A stretch of DNA of 64,000 nucleotides from Bacteroidales bacterium UBA4293 (GTDB taxonomy: Bacteria > Bacteroidota > Bacteroidia > Bacteroidales > Bacteroidaceae). The stretch covers positions 334,735 through 398,734 of the forward strand of contig DGVD01000015.1 in NCBI GenBank assembly GCA_002395835.1, written 5' to 3'. Each line of letters opens with the position of its first letter. Position 1 is the stretch's first letter. Below, piece by piece: positions 43,968 through 53,676 of the stretch. The translations under genes were made by a program, and so were the position numbers. The notes below the pieces were generated by a model that was not told the origin of the DNA, ran no database searches, and saw only the letters and a list, made by a program, of their open reading frames with translations.

Positions 43968-44084
43968 TTATATAACAAATTGCTCCATGTATTTTTTTGA
44001 CAACCTTAGGCTATCTAGCACTTTATCTCTACTTTCTTCAAAAGTCCATTCGTCAAGGATTGCACTTACAAAACCTAATTTCAT
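43968..44084 (-). pseudogene. Remnant of a sugar phosphate isomerase/epimerase gene
   Basis: A 38-codon frame, ATG at 44084. It begins MKLGFVSAILDEWTFEE, which is the standard N terminus of xylose-isomerase-like TIM-barrel epimerases (usually about 270-300 aa). It then jumps to a helical [12 protein letters not shown] end that looks like the C terminus of such a protein. I infer an in-frame internal deletion of roughly 250 codons. It lies right after a Gfo/Idh/MocA oxidoreductase, the usual partner of these isomerases. Confidence 0.55.
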
Positions 44085-44127
44085 TATATTAATTATTAGT
44101 CCTGTTAGCTGGGATTTCTATTGTTCT

Positions 44128-45141
44128 TTATTCTTGGCAGCTTTGGACTGCAGCAAAGATGGCTCTCATAGCAGGAAGTATATTCTTACCGGAGATTTCA
44201 GAGTCAATGTTTTGTTCCAAAGTATCTATGAATAAATCAATGATGCCAGACTTGGTCTGATTGTCATTGGTTTGAATAGGTTCGACATCCATGTATATTT
44301 TTTCTCCGTTTTTAGTCTCAATTTGGATGGCATAGTTAGGATTGTCATAAATTCGCATGATTCCTTTAGTACCATAAAGGACTGTTGAGTTGTCTTCTGA
44401 TCCATAATAGGTCCAACTGGCAGTCATGGTTCCGATGACACCATTTTCCATCGTATAGATGCAGATTGCATTATCGTCAACGTTAATGAGTTGTCCTGTA
44501 GCATCAGTTTTGTCTAAGGTTGTTATCGTGGCTGATACTGATATTATATTTTGTCCTAAAAGGTATTGGATGAGATCTGTTTTATGAATTCCTAAGTCTG
44601 CCATGGCACCTAAAGACGCTTTTTGCTTATTGAAGAACCATGTGTTTTTCCCAGGATTGATACTCCACGATTCTGGCCCTCCATGTCCAAAAGTGGTACG
44701 GAATGTAAGTACTTTACCTATGAAGCCTTTTTCCAGCAATTCTTTAGCCCGTACATGAGCTTTTGCTAATCTTTGATTGTGGGCAATCATTAATATTTTC
44801 CCACTTTGATTAGCAGCTTTGACCATTGCTTCACAATCTTCCATTGTAGTGGCCATAGGCTTCTCACAAAGTACATCTTTCCCAGCTTTTAAAGCCTGGA
44901 TGGTTACTTCTGCATGAGCCTGATTAGCTAAGCAGATGACGACTGCATCTATGCTTGAATCAGCAAGTAAATCTTCAATACTGCCGTAAACTTTGCCTCC
45001 GTATTTTTGTGCCATTTGCTCTGCCCTTTTTGTAGTTGGATTATAAAATCCAGCTAACTGGGCATTGGAATTTATGGCTAATTCAGGGATATGCCGCACC
45101 TGGGCTATTTTGCCACACCCAATGATGCCAATTCTTTTCAT
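44128..45141 (-). CDS. Gfo/Idh/MocA family oxidoreductase
   Basis: 337 aa. N-terminal Rossmann motif IGIIGCGKIAQVRHIPEL binds NAD(P). CEKPMATT carries the conserved EKP Lys, and the C-terminal alpha/beta substrate domain contains the DLGIHKTDLIQYLLG region. Oxidises or reduces a sugar or inositol. No signal peptide, so cytoplasmic. 3 bp after the TolB/isomerase fusion gene, hence one operon. Confidence 0.92.
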   Translation of the reverse strand: MKRIGIIGCGKIAQVRHIPELAINSNAQLAGFYNPTTKRAEQMAQKYGGKVYGSIEDLLADSSIDAVVICLANQAHAEVTIQALKAGKDVLCEKPMATTMEDCEAMVKAANQSGKILMIAHNQRLAKAHVRAKELLEKGFIGKVLTFRTTFGHGGPESWSINPGKNTWFFNKQKASLGAMADLGIHKTDLIQYLLGQNIISVSATITTLDKTDATGQLINVDDNAICIYTMENGVIGTMTASWTYYGSEDNSTVLYGTKGIMRIYDNPNYAIQIETKNGEKIYMDVEPIQTNDNQTKSGIIDLFIDTLEQNIDSEISGKNILPAMRAIFAAVQSCQE

Positions 45142-45144
45142 TAC

Positions 45145-46905
45145 TTATTTGTAATTTTGTTTGACATAACTTGCATGACGTAAATAGAGGGCACTTTCAC
45201 GTAAACCTTTCAGAATGTTAGGTGTGCTAGCTTCTTCTAATTCCACTATAAATTCTTTTGTTCCTGCCTTATTGAAATTATTGAAAATAGCTTCGAAACC
45301 GACCATACCACTTTGCCCTATCTCATGTTTGTCTTTAATATGAAGCATCTGGAATCTTCCTGGGTATTTCTTCATATATTCAACAGGACTTACTCCAGCC
45401 ATTACAGCCCAATATACATCCATTTCATAAAATACATTTTCAGCCTTTGTGTTGCTGATAAAATAGTCCATCATAGTAGTTCCAGCTACTTCTTTAAATT
45501 CATGACTGTGGCTATGATATCCGAACTTGATGCCAGCTGCATTACATTTTTCTCCGATAGCATTCAAGTAGCTAGCCATAGTTTTCAATTCTGCTTCGTT
45601 TTGCAGAGGAGCAGAATATGACATGACAATATTAGGAATCCCAGCTGCCTTGTGTGCCATGATGCATTCGTTCCACCATTCCAAAGCTTTTGAAAAGTCT
45701 CCAGTTGACAATTCTTCTTTACTCAGAAGGCGAGCCGTATGGGAGGATGTTATTTTTAGTCCAGCTTTTTCTATTTCCTTTCGGAAAGCAGAAGGAGTTA
45801 GACCAGAGAAATTCCCGTTGTCATAACTTGCAGCCTCTACTCCAGTATACCCCATTTGTGCTAAGCGATGAAGTACATATTCATGATTCTTGGCAAATAA
45901 CTCAGGAGTTCCAATTAAAGTTCGAACAGAATAAAGTTGTACGGACATTTCCTTTTTAGGAGCATTGATCTCATCTTGCAAGCGGTAGCTGATGTATGCG
46001 AATTTCTTGCTGTCAGGGCTCCAAGAGTTCACATTGATGGTTCCTTGACCTCCGAAAAGTTCTGTCAGTATAACAGGTTTTCCACCTGTAGATGGGATCA
46101 TACGCAGTTGGACATTCAAATCTGCAATGTGTGAACCTGGATCTATCTCATAATCATGGTAAGCAATGTAAACCACTTTCTTGCCATCGGGAGAAATATG
46201 AGGGAACCAAGAGTTCATATCCTCATCAAAGGTCATTTGAACCTGTTCTTTACCATTGGCTTTCATACGCCAAGCCTGCATGCGACCAGTACGAACGCTA
46301 TTAAACCAAATATATTTTCCATCAGGACTATATTCTGGCCCATCATCCAAGCCTGGGGCATCAGTAAGTCTTTTTTCTTTTCCTCCTTTGACTGGAATTA
46401 CATAAATATCTTGTTCCATATGTTGCCAATCAGGGCCACGGAATGCACAATATGCAGCAGTCTTGCCATCGGGACTGATACCATGCAGATAACTTGGTCC
46501 TATAGGGGTCAGCTGCCTAGGTTCTCCACCTTCAAAAGGTACTATATATACGAAAGAATTAAATCCTCTGGTGGCGCCGTTATTACTTAAGCCAATCCAC
46601 TTTCCGTCTGCTGTAATAACGTGGTCATTGTTGCATTGTTTAGCAGTTCCAGTGTAGATTTCCTGTAAGTCTGTAGAACCATCAGGAGCTATCTTGTAAA
46701 GTATTCCGTCTTTGTTCACTACTAACCATTTCCCATCAGGAGTCCAGTTTGGTGCTTCTACACAGTAAGGGAATTCTTTAATGACTTGATGAGTGCCTGT
46801 CTCAATATCAAAAATTTCAAGATAGCTGATTACAGGTTCAGGATGTTGTGCGAAAGCTAAAGAGGAGAAACAAAGTGCTCCAGCAATAATAAGTGTTTTT
46901 TTCAT
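45145..46905 (-). CDS. Fusion: TolB-like beta-propeller + sugar phosphate isomerase/epimerase
   Basis: 586 aa with signal peptide MKKTLIIAGALCFSSLAFAQ, so periplasmic. Residues about 25-310 carry repeated PD40 blades (NWTPDGKWLVV, YSPDGKYIWF, ISPDGKKVVYI, WSPDSKKFAYI). Residues about 318-586 are a xylose-isomerase-like TIM barrel: MSVQLYSVR start, GYHSHSHEF, YEMDVYWAVMAG, MLHIKDKHEI and FIVELEEAS give His, Asp and Glu metal ligands. Each half matches a protein normally encoded alone. Operon with the oxidoreductase downstream. Confidence 0.88.
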   Translation of the reverse strand: MKKTLIIAGALCFSSLAFAQHPEPVISYLEIFDIETGTHQVIKEFPYCVEAPNWTPDGKWLVVNKDGILYKIAPDGSTDLQEIYTGTAKQCNNDHVITADGKWIGLSNNGATRGFNSFVYIVPFEGGEPRQLTPIGPSYLHGISPDGKTAAYCAFRGPDWQHMEQDIYVIPVKGGKEKRLTDAPGLDDGPEYSPDGKYIWFNSVRTGRMQAWRMKANGKEQVQMTFDEDMNSWFPHISPDGKKVVYIAYHDYEIDPGSHIADLNVQLRMIPSTGGKPVILTELFGGQGTINVNSWSPDSKKFAYISYRLQDEINAPKKEMSVQLYSVRTLIGTPELFAKNHEYVLHRLAQMGYTGVEAASYDNGNFSGLTPSAFRKEIEKAGLKITSSHTARLLSKEELSTGDFSKALEWWNECIMAHKAAGIPNIVMSYSAPLQNEAELKTMASYLNAIGEKCNAAGIKFGYHSHSHEFKEVAGTTMMDYFISNTKAENVFYEMDVYWAVMAGVSPVEYMKKYPGRFQMLHIKDKHEIGQSGMVGFEAIFNNFNKAGTKEFIVELEEASTPNILKGLRESALYLRHASYVKQNYK

Positions 46906-46932
46906 AAGATAGTGATTAAGTTATTCTATCTG

Positions 46933-46940
46933 CAAATATA
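46933..46940 (-). promoter_or_regulatory. -7 box of the fusion gene operon
   Basis: TATATTTG on the minus strand, 28 bp upstream of the start. Confidence 0.65.
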
Positions 46941-47035
46941 ATTTTTTCTTTTATAATTGATTCATTTTTATTTCCTAAAAAACAACATCTTTTCGATTTC
47001 TGAGTAAAAAGAAAAGATAAGTATAGGTTTTTTAT

Positions 47036-47043
47036 TATCTTTG
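47036..47043 (+). promoter_or_regulatory. -7 box of the patatin gene
   Basis: TATCTTTG, 57 bp upstream of the ATG. Confidence 0.55.
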
Positions 47044-47100
47044 GGGCATATTTTTGCTGATGTGATTAGTATAAAGCAATAATATAGGAAAGGCTTAACA

Positions 47101-48081
47101 ATGAAAAAAAAGTTTTTGTTTATTTTACTTGCTTTTTCTTTAGTTGTTCCAGCTTTATTCGCCCAATCTACTGCTGAGAGAAAAAAGATAGCATTAGTAC
47201 TAGGAGGCGGAGGAGCTAAAGGAGCGGCTCATGTTGGTGTGCTTAAATATATAGAACAATCAGGAATACCTATTGATTATATTGTAGGAACCAGCATTGG
47301 TAGTATAGTGGGTGGACTTTACAGCTGTGGCTATCGTTCAGACGACTTGGAAGAACTTTTTACTTCTCAAGAATGGATAGATCTATTGACGGATAGGAGT
47401 GACAGCCATAAAGGTAAAATACTAAAAGAAGAAGATGGAGTTACTTATATTTTTGGCTTTCCTATATCCAACAAAAATCGTGCAGCGAATAAAAAGCAAG
47501 GTATCCTCAGAGGTGATAGTATCACAAGTTTTTTAGGAAGATTGACGGAACGTGAAGATTCTATAGATTTTGATAAGTTACCCATTCCTTTCCGTTGTGT
47601 AGCAGTAGATATTAATACTTTCAAGGAGGTAATATTTAAAGAAGGCTCCTTACCATTAGCTATGAGGGCCAGCATGTCCATACCTTTGGCCTTCAATACT
47701 GTACAGAAAAATGGCATGATTCTAGTAGACGGAGGTGTGCTGAATAATCTTCCGGTAGATGTTGCAAAGGACATGGGGGCAGATTATATTATTGCTATTG
47801 ATTTGACCGTGAATAAACATGAGGATGAGGAACCTGGTGTTATAGATGAGGTAGATGAGGACAATAAGTTGCTGAATGTCATTAGATGGCTAAAAGATCG
47901 TCCTGATTTGGCAAAATATAGGAAAAATGTAGCGGATGCTACAATCTACATTAGTCCTGATTTGACAGGTTTCAGTGCCGCACAGTTTAGTGCAGAGAAA
48001 ATTGTAGAAATGATAAAAAGGGGTGAAGATGCCGGGAAGATGGCTCTACAACCTCTGATTGATTTGAAAAATGCTTTATGA
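47101..48081 (+). CDS. Patatin-like phospholipase (secreted)
   Basis: 326 aa. Signal peptide to about residue 22. Oxyanion motif LGGGGAKGAAH, nucleophile Ser in GTSIGSIVGG and catalytic Asp in VDGGVLNN form the patatin Ser-Asp dyad. Many Bacteroidetes relatives carry a C-terminal surface-antigen barrel of about 400 residues; it is absent here, so this is a soluble periplasmic form. Overlaps the HAD gene by 4 bp. Confidence 0.92.
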   Translation: MKKKFLFILLAFSLVVPALFAQSTAERKKIALVLGGGGAKGAAHVGVLKYIEQSGIPIDYIVGTSIGSIVGGLYSCGYRSDDLEELFTSQEWIDLLTDRSDSHKGKILKEEDGVTYIFGFPISNKNRAANKKQGILRGDSITSFLGRLTEREDSIDFDKLPIPFRCVAVDINTFKEVIFKEGSLPLAMRASMSIPLAFNTVQKNGMILVDGGVLNNLPVDVAKDMGADYIIAIDLTVNKHEDEEPGVIDEVDEDNKLLNVIRWLKDRPDLAKYRKNVADATIYISPDLTGFSAAQFSAEKIVEMIKRGEDAGKMALQPLIDLKNAL

Positions 48082-48689
48082 TTAAAAATATAATATTAGA
48101 TCTAGCCGGAGTTGTATTGAATTTGAATCTGGAACGGGATACTCAGGCATTGCACGATGTTGGGCTTCCTGACTATAAGGATTGTCTGCAATGCCCTGAA
48201 ATTATAATCCCCATGTCTGCTTATCTTAGTGGTTTGCTTCCTATAGAAGATTTCTTAGAAAGGATTCGCCCTTTTTGTAAGCAAGAAGCAACAGATGATG
48301 AGATTCTCTGGTCTATGGATGCAGTATTGGATGATATACCTCAGTCAAGGTTAGCCCGCATTGCAGAATTAAGGAAAAAATATAGGGTATATTTACTGAG
48401 TAATATCTATGAAGCAGCATGGAACCATACTTTGCAGCAAATGGGGAAACATGGATATGTCCCAAATGATTGTTTTGATCAGTTGTTTTTGTCTTATGAG
48501 ATAAAATTGGCCAAACCAAACCCTCTTATCTTTCATCATCTTTTTCAGGAAACAGGTTTAAATCCAGAAGAAACAGTATACTTTGACGATACTGAAGAAA
48601 ATGTGAGGATAGGTTCTGAGCTAGGACTGCAGACCTGTTTTGTTCCCATGAATAAGTTGGAAGATTGTTTAGATCAATGGAAATTATAA
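48078..48689 (+). CDS. HAD family phosphatase (YihX-like)
   Basis: 203 aa. Motif I IILDLAGVVLN, motif II YLLSNIYEAAW, Lys in KLAKPNPLIFHHL and motif IV VYFDDTEENV. An alpha-D-glucose-1-phosphate phosphatase-like enzyme is most likely; substrate uncertain. ATGA overlap with the patatin stop, then 13 bp to the rhamnosidase gene. Confidence 0.9.
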   Translation: MIKNIILDLAGVVLNLNLERDTQALHDVGLPDYKDCLQCPEIIIPMSAYLSGLLPIEDFLERIRPFCKQEATDDEILWSMDAVLDDIPQSRLARIAELRKKYRVYLLSNIYEAAWNHTLQQMGKHGYVPNDCFDQLFLSYEIKLAKPNPLIFHHLFQETGLNPEETVYFDDTEENVRIGSELGLQTCFVPMNKLEDCLDQWKL

Positions 48690-48702
48690 AAAAGAAAATA
48701 CT

Positions 48703-51700
48703 ATGAAAACATCCAGAATCCTTAATTTGATGTCTTTATTATTGCTTGGAGTTATTAATCTGCAAGCTCAAACAGTAATAGAAAAACTAACTGTGCAGAA
48801 TCAAGTTCAGCCTTTGGTGATAGAAGATTCACATCCTTTGTTTGGATGGCGAATGAATTCTTCTGAACAGGGACAAAAACAGGTAGCTTATCAGTTGGTG
48901 GTGTCACGTGAAAGTGACGGTAAAATTTTATGGAATTCAGGAAAGAAGAATTCTGGAGAATCTCAAAACATAAAGTATTTGGGCACATCTCTTCAGCCAG
49001 AAACTGCTTACGTCTGGAATTTGTCCGTTTGGGATAAAGATGGGAAGCAGTATGATGAGTCTTCTCGTTTTGAAACTGGACTGATGAACAAAACCATTTA
49101 TGCATGGGATGGTGCTCAGTGGATTGGTTCTACTGAAAATAGACTTAATGCAGCTGCTCAAAGCTATTTCGAAATCTCTACGAAGTTCAAGATTAATAAA
49201 GGAAATAAGATGTCTTTGGTGCTTGGAGCCAATGATTTTCGTTTCTTTGATGCATTCCAGAATGTAGAGAGTATGAATGGTGAGCATTATGTGCGTGTGG
49301 AATTGGATTTCTCTACAGAAACCACATTGAACATCTATCGCGTGGGTTTCGCACCAGGAGATAGTGCGGATAAACCTCTTTATTCAGTGAAAAAATCTTC
49401 ACATCCTGATACTAATTTGGATGAACTTCTGCCAGTGTCTAGTAAGAACCAGCAGCATACTTTAGACGTGTATGTGGAATATGGGCAGATGTATTTTGTA
49501 GTGGATGGAAAAGATTTAATAGTGGAAAAACCTAGAAACTTTGGTTGGGGCGGATTTGCTGTAGGCCACACTTCCAAGACATTCCCTAAGGGAACAAAAT
49601 TGACTGTCAGCCCTTATGGTAGTGGTGGAAATTACAATACAGTTCCTCATCTGGGAGAGATTGGTTTTGCATCAGAACTAGGTTCTGAAGTGGTCTATAC
49701 TGATTATCAGGTGCTGGACTGTGGAATGAGCGAGGATCCTATTACTTTTGATTCCACTCATTATAATGTTTTCCAGAATTTGAAAGGCTTGACCATTAGC
49801 GGTAATACTTTGAAAGTAAGTGGAACCGGCAGTAAGTTAGCTATTGTAACAGCCGATCCTACTCATGGAGCCTTAACCCAGCTTCGTCATACTTTCCAAA
49901 TTCAGAAGAAAGTTAAAAGTGCGAAGGTCTATGCCTCAGCTATGGGAAGCTATGAACTGTATATGAATGGTAAACGTGTGGGAGAAGATTGGTTTGCTCC
50001 TGGAGATAGCCAGTTCAGGGAAACTCTGACTTATCAAGCATACGATGTGACTTCACTCTTGCAGAATGGTGATAATGTCATTGCTGCCCAATTGAATCCG
50101 GGTTGGTTTACCGGTTACATGACTTTCACCAGCACTAATTATAATTTCTTTGGAGATCATGAAGCTTTATTGGCTCGTTTGGTCGTTAAATATGAAGATG
50201 GAACAAAAGATATTATTGTTTCAGATCCGAAGACTTGGAAGTTGTATACTGATGGTCCTATTCGTTTTGGCAGTTTCTTCCAGGGTGAGACCTACGATGC
50301 TCGTAAAGAGGCATCTGTAGAAGGATGGAAAAAAGCAGGTTTCAATGATTCGTCCTGGAGAACTCCTCAAGTAATTGGTATGCGTAATTGGATGCATCCA
50401 GAGATTCAAGCTCGTTATGATGATTTGGTTCAGGTACGGGATACCTTGACTGCACAGAATTTAGGTCCTACCCATAGTAAAGATGGTCATACTTATATTT
50501 ACAATATGGGTGTGAATATGGTTGGTGTGCCCAGCATCACCATACCTGCTGGCTGGTTGAAGGAGGGTGATGTAGTTATTTTGCGTTATGCTGAACAACT
50601 TTATCCAGGTTTCAAGGGAGATGAAAAGTACTATGTGGATACTTACGGTACCAAGGGGAAAAATATCGCAGGTCGTCCTTTGTACGAAACCATGCGTGCA
50701 GCCTTTGACACTGATTTCTACACGGCTAAGAATAGTGAATCTGTTACCATTCAGCCTTCTACTACATTCCGAGGTTATCAATACATTCAGATAACCATAC
50801 CTTCTCATAAAGGTGCTCTTCCTTTGAAGAATGTAAAAGGGCTAGTCCTTTCAAGCGACAAACTGCCTCAAGGTTCCTATGTGGCCTCCACAAGTGATAA
50901 GAATGCAACTGCTAGGCTTGTCAACCAACTTATGAGGAATATTCAGCGGAGTCAGTTAGGCAACTTCTTTACGATCCCAACCGATTGTCCTCAGCGAAAT
51001 GAGCGTATGGGATGGACTGGTGATGCACAGGCCTACACTAGAACTGCTACATACAATAGTGATGTCCGTAATTTCTTCCGTCAGTGGATGGTGGCTTTAC
51101 GTGCAGACCAAGGTATTGGAAGTGAGACTGAAGCTGCAGGTGGTATAGGCAGTACAGTTCCTACTTATAATCAGGCTGATGATGATACTTTCGCTGATGG
51201 AAGCACTTGGTCTGGTGCTGTTTGCCAGGTACCTTGGCAACTTTATCAGCAGTATGGCGACAAGCAGATTATTGAAGAGAATATGGAAGCCATGATGGCA
51301 TGGTTGAATGGAATGGATTTCTATGATCAAAGCGAACAGTATCCTCATTTAAGTGCTAAGGCAACAGGATTGGCAGATTGGCTTTCCATGGATCGTAATA
51401 CCACTAGTGATTTGTGTAACAATGCCATCTATATCCATTTGATGGATGTAACTTCTATCATGGCTGAAGCGATAGGTAAAATGGATTATGCAGAATTGTT
51501 GCGTGAACGTCATGACCTAGCTCTTCAAGAATGGAACGATTGCTATGTGGATCCATTAACAGGAAAGACACGCAGTGCAGATGGTAAGTTGATCCATTCT
51601 CAAACATCCTATGCCACTCCATTGAACTTCAATGTATTCTTGCCTAAGTACAAAGCTAAGGCTGAGCAGTATTTAGCAGAATTGACAGCTAACCCTTCAA

Positions 51701-52341
51701 GCAGTCATGATGGGACAAGTATGGAGTTTGCTCCATACACTATCACAACAGGTTTCAGTGGAACTCCAAATATGCTGCCTTCTTTAACTCGTGGTGGAAA
51801 ATGGGAGGATGCTTATAAGCTATTCACTTCTACCGAATTCACCTCTTGGCTATATCCTGTAAAGATGGGTGCCACTTCTGTATGGGAAAGATGGAATGGT
51901 TATGAGGTAGCTTTTGGGGAGAACAACCAGAATTCCATGAATTCTTTCAACCATTTTGCACTGGGTGCAGTGGGTGAATGGATGTATGAGTATTCACTGG
52001 GTATTACTAGTGGTGATGCCACCAAAGGTCAGCCTGGATATAAACATTTTATTTTACAGCCTACTGTAGGCCCACTTTATACGGAACTTCAGGGATGTTA
52101 TGAAAGTAACTATGGACCTATTACTGTAAAATGGACAGCCGATGGAAAAGGAAATATGAAGACTTATGAGGTAAATGTCCCAGCGAATACTTCTGCCACA
52201 TTGTATCTTCCAGGAGAGGCTGGCAAGGGTAACGGATATGTGGGACAAGAAGTTCATTTAGGGCATTCTACATCTCATTTTGAACTGGAGAGCGGACACT
52301 ATGTCTTTAAGTATGAAAATGGTAGTTGGATGAAAAATTGA
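48703..52341 (+). CDS. Alpha-L-rhamnosidase, GH78
   Basis: 1212 aa, large but within family range. Signal peptide to about residue 22. N-terminal Fn3-like Bac_rhamnosid_N regions, with an inserted concanavalin-like domain around residues 145-310 (KMSLVLGANDFRFFDAF). The (alpha/alpha)6 catalytic barrel starts near residue 750 with TDCPQRNERMGWTGDAQ, holding the acid Glu. A C-terminal sandwich ends the protein. It removes terminal rhamnose from pectin-type or flavonoid glycans in the periplasm. Next to the GH5 gene (20 bp). Confidence 0.94.
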   Translation: MKTSRILNLMSLLLLGVINLQAQTVIEKLTVQNQVQPLVIEDSHPLFGWRMNSSEQGQKQVAYQLVVSRESDGKILWNSGKKNSGESQNIKYLGTSLQPETAYVWNLSVWDKDGKQYDESSRFETGLMNKTIYAWDGAQWIGSTENRLNAAAQSYFEISTKFKINKGNKMSLVLGANDFRFFDAFQNVESMNGEHYVRVELDFSTETTLNIYRVGFAPGDSADKPLYSVKKSSHPDTNLDELLPVSSKNQQHTLDVYVEYGQMYFVVDGKDLIVEKPRNFGWGGFAVGHTSKTFPKGTKLTVSPYGSGGNYNTVPHLGEIGFASELGSEVVYTDYQVLDCGMSEDPITFDSTHYNVFQNLKGLTISGNTLKVSGTGSKLAIVTADPTHGALTQLRHTFQIQKKVKSAKVYASAMGSYELYMNGKRVGEDWFAPGDSQFRETLTYQAYDVTSLLQNGDNVIAAQLNPGWFTGYMTFTSTNYNFFGDHEALLARLVVKYEDGTKDIIVSDPKTWKLYTDGPIRFGSFFQGETYDARKEASVEGWKKAGFNDSSWRTPQVIGMRNWMHPEIQARYDDLVQVRDTLTAQNLGPTHSKDGHTYIYNMGVNMVGVPSITIPAGWLKEGDVVILRYAEQLYPGFKGDEKYYVDTYGTKGKNIAGRPLYETMRAAFDTDFYTAKNSESVTIQPSTTFRGYQYIQITIPSHKGALPLKNVKGLVLSSDKLPQGSYVASTSDKNATARLVNQLMRNIQRSQLGNFFTIPTDCPQRNERMGWTGDAQAYTRTATYNSDVRNFFRQWMVALRADQGIGSETEAAGGIGSTVPTYNQADDDTFADGSTWSGAVCQVPWQLYQQYGDKQIIEENMEAMMAWLNGMDFYDQSEQYPHLSAKATGLADWLSMDRNTTSDLCNNAIYIHLMDVTSIMAEAIGKMDYAELLRERHDLALQEWNDCYVDPLTGKTRSADGKLIHSQTSYATPLNFNVFLPKYKAKAEQYLAELTANPSSSHDGTSMEFAPYTITTGFSGTPNMLPSLTRGGKWEDAYKLFTSTEFTSWLYPVKMGATSVWERWNGYEVAFGENNQNSMNSFNHFALGAVGEWMYEYSLGITSGDATKGQPGYKHFILQPTVGPLYTELQGCYESNYGPITVKWTADGKGNMKTYEVNVPANTSATLYLPGEAGKGNGYVGQEVHLGHSTSHFELESGHYVFKYENGSWMKN

Positions 52342-52361
52342 ATAACTAAAACTTAAGTAAG

Positions 52362-53606
52362 ATGAAGACAATTAAAAATTGGATGTTTTGTCTTTGCGCA
52401 GCACTATTGGCTGTATCTTGCTCCACTAAGCAAGAAGAGCCGGTAGTGGAAACTTTCCTTAAGGTGAAAGGGCAAGACATAGTAAAACCAAATGGAGAAA
52501 AGTTCTTTATAAAAGGAACGAATTTAGGGAATTGGCTGAATCCTGAAGGTTATATGTTTGGCTTCGGAAAAGTAAATTCAGCTCACTTCATTAATGAAAT
52601 GTTTAGCCAGTTAGTTGGCCCCGATGAAACCGCATCCTTCTGGAAGAAGTTTAAGGACAATTATATTACGGAAGCAGACATTCATTTCATAGCTAGTCAA
52701 GGGGCTAATACCATCCGTTTGCCATTTCATTATAAACTCTTTACCGATGAGGATTATATGGGTCTGTCAAATAATCAAGATGGTTTTGCAAGGGTAGATA
52801 GTGTAGTTAAATGGTGTAAGAAGGAAGGGCTGTATCTTATTTTAGATATGCATGATTGTCCGGGAGGCCAGACTGGTGATAATATAGATGACAGCTATGG
52901 CTATCCTTGGTTGCTTAAAAGTGAGGCTAGTCAAGAAAAGTTCTTAGAGATATGGAAGAATATTGCAGCCTATTATGTCAATGAGCCAACCATATTGGGT
53001 TATGAACTCATGAATGAGGCTGTGGCAACTTACTTTGAACCGGAATATAATGATTTGTTTCCTTCGTTGGAGTCCCTTTACCGTCGTGGGGTAGAAGAAA
53101 TCCGGAAGGTAGACCAGAACCATATCATACTGCTTGGAGGTGCATGTTGGAATTCCAACTTTGAGTGCATAAAGGACTGGAGCTATGATGATAATATTAT
53201 GGCTACCTGCCATCGGTATGGAGGTGAACCTACGGCTGAGGCTATTCAGCATTACTTAGATGTGCAGAAAAAATACAATATCCCTATGTATATGGGTGAG
53301 TTTGGACATAATACGATGGAATGGCAGTCTAATTTTTCCAAAGTGCTTACCGATTGCAACATAGGATATACATTCTGGCCTTATAAGAAAGTGGATAGTA
53401 GTTGTATGATGGGAATCACTCGTCCTGAGAATTGGAAGACCGTTGTAGATTTTGCTGAGGGTACCCGTGATACTTATCAAGCTATCCGTGAGGCTCGTCC
53501 TGATCAGAAAGTAGCATTGGATTTGATGAATAAGTTCTTGGAGAACGTGAAATTTGAGAACTGTACTCCACAGGAAGACTATATTCAATCTATGAATCTT
53601 AAATAA
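52362..53606 (+). CDS. GH5 family endoglycosidase (lipoprotein)
   Basis: 414 aa. Lipobox AVSCS (Cys about 20). TIM barrel with FIKGTNLGNWLNPEG at strand 1, acid Glu in GYELMNEAVA and nucleophile Glu in MYMGEFGHN, the two-Glu retaining pattern of clan GH-A. Family GH5 covers cellulases, mannanases and glucosidases; subfamily not readable by eye. Ended by the terminator at 53628-53668. Confidence 0.9.
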   Translation: MKTIKNWMFCLCAALLAVSCSTKQEEPVVETFLKVKGQDIVKPNGEKFFIKGTNLGNWLNPEGYMFGFGKVNSAHFINEMFSQLVGPDETASFWKKFKDNYITEADIHFIASQGANTIRLPFHYKLFTDEDYMGLSNNQDGFARVDSVVKWCKKEGLYLILDMHDCPGGQTGDNIDDSYGYPWLLKSEASQEKFLEIWKNIAAYYVNEPTILGYELMNEAVATYFEPEYNDLFPSLESLYRRGVEEIRKVDQNHIILLGGACWNSNFECIKDWSYDDNIMATCHRYGGEPTAEAIQHYLDVQKKYNIPMYMGEFGHNTMEWQSNFSKVLTDCNIGYTFWPYKKVDSSCMMGITRPENWKTVVDFAEGTRDTYQAIREARPDQKVALDLMNKFLENVKFENCTPQEDYIQSMNLK

Positions 53607-53627
53607 GAAGTGAGATTCTATCAATAA

Positions 53628-53668
53628 CCCCTCTTACTACTTGGACAGTGTAAGAGGGGCTTATTCTT
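53628..53668 (+). terminator. Terminator after GH5
   Basis: CCCCTCTTAC (53628-53637) / GTAAGAGGGG (53650-53659), perfect. TTATTCTTTT follows. Confidence 0.85.
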
Positions 53669-53676
53669 TTAGGAGG

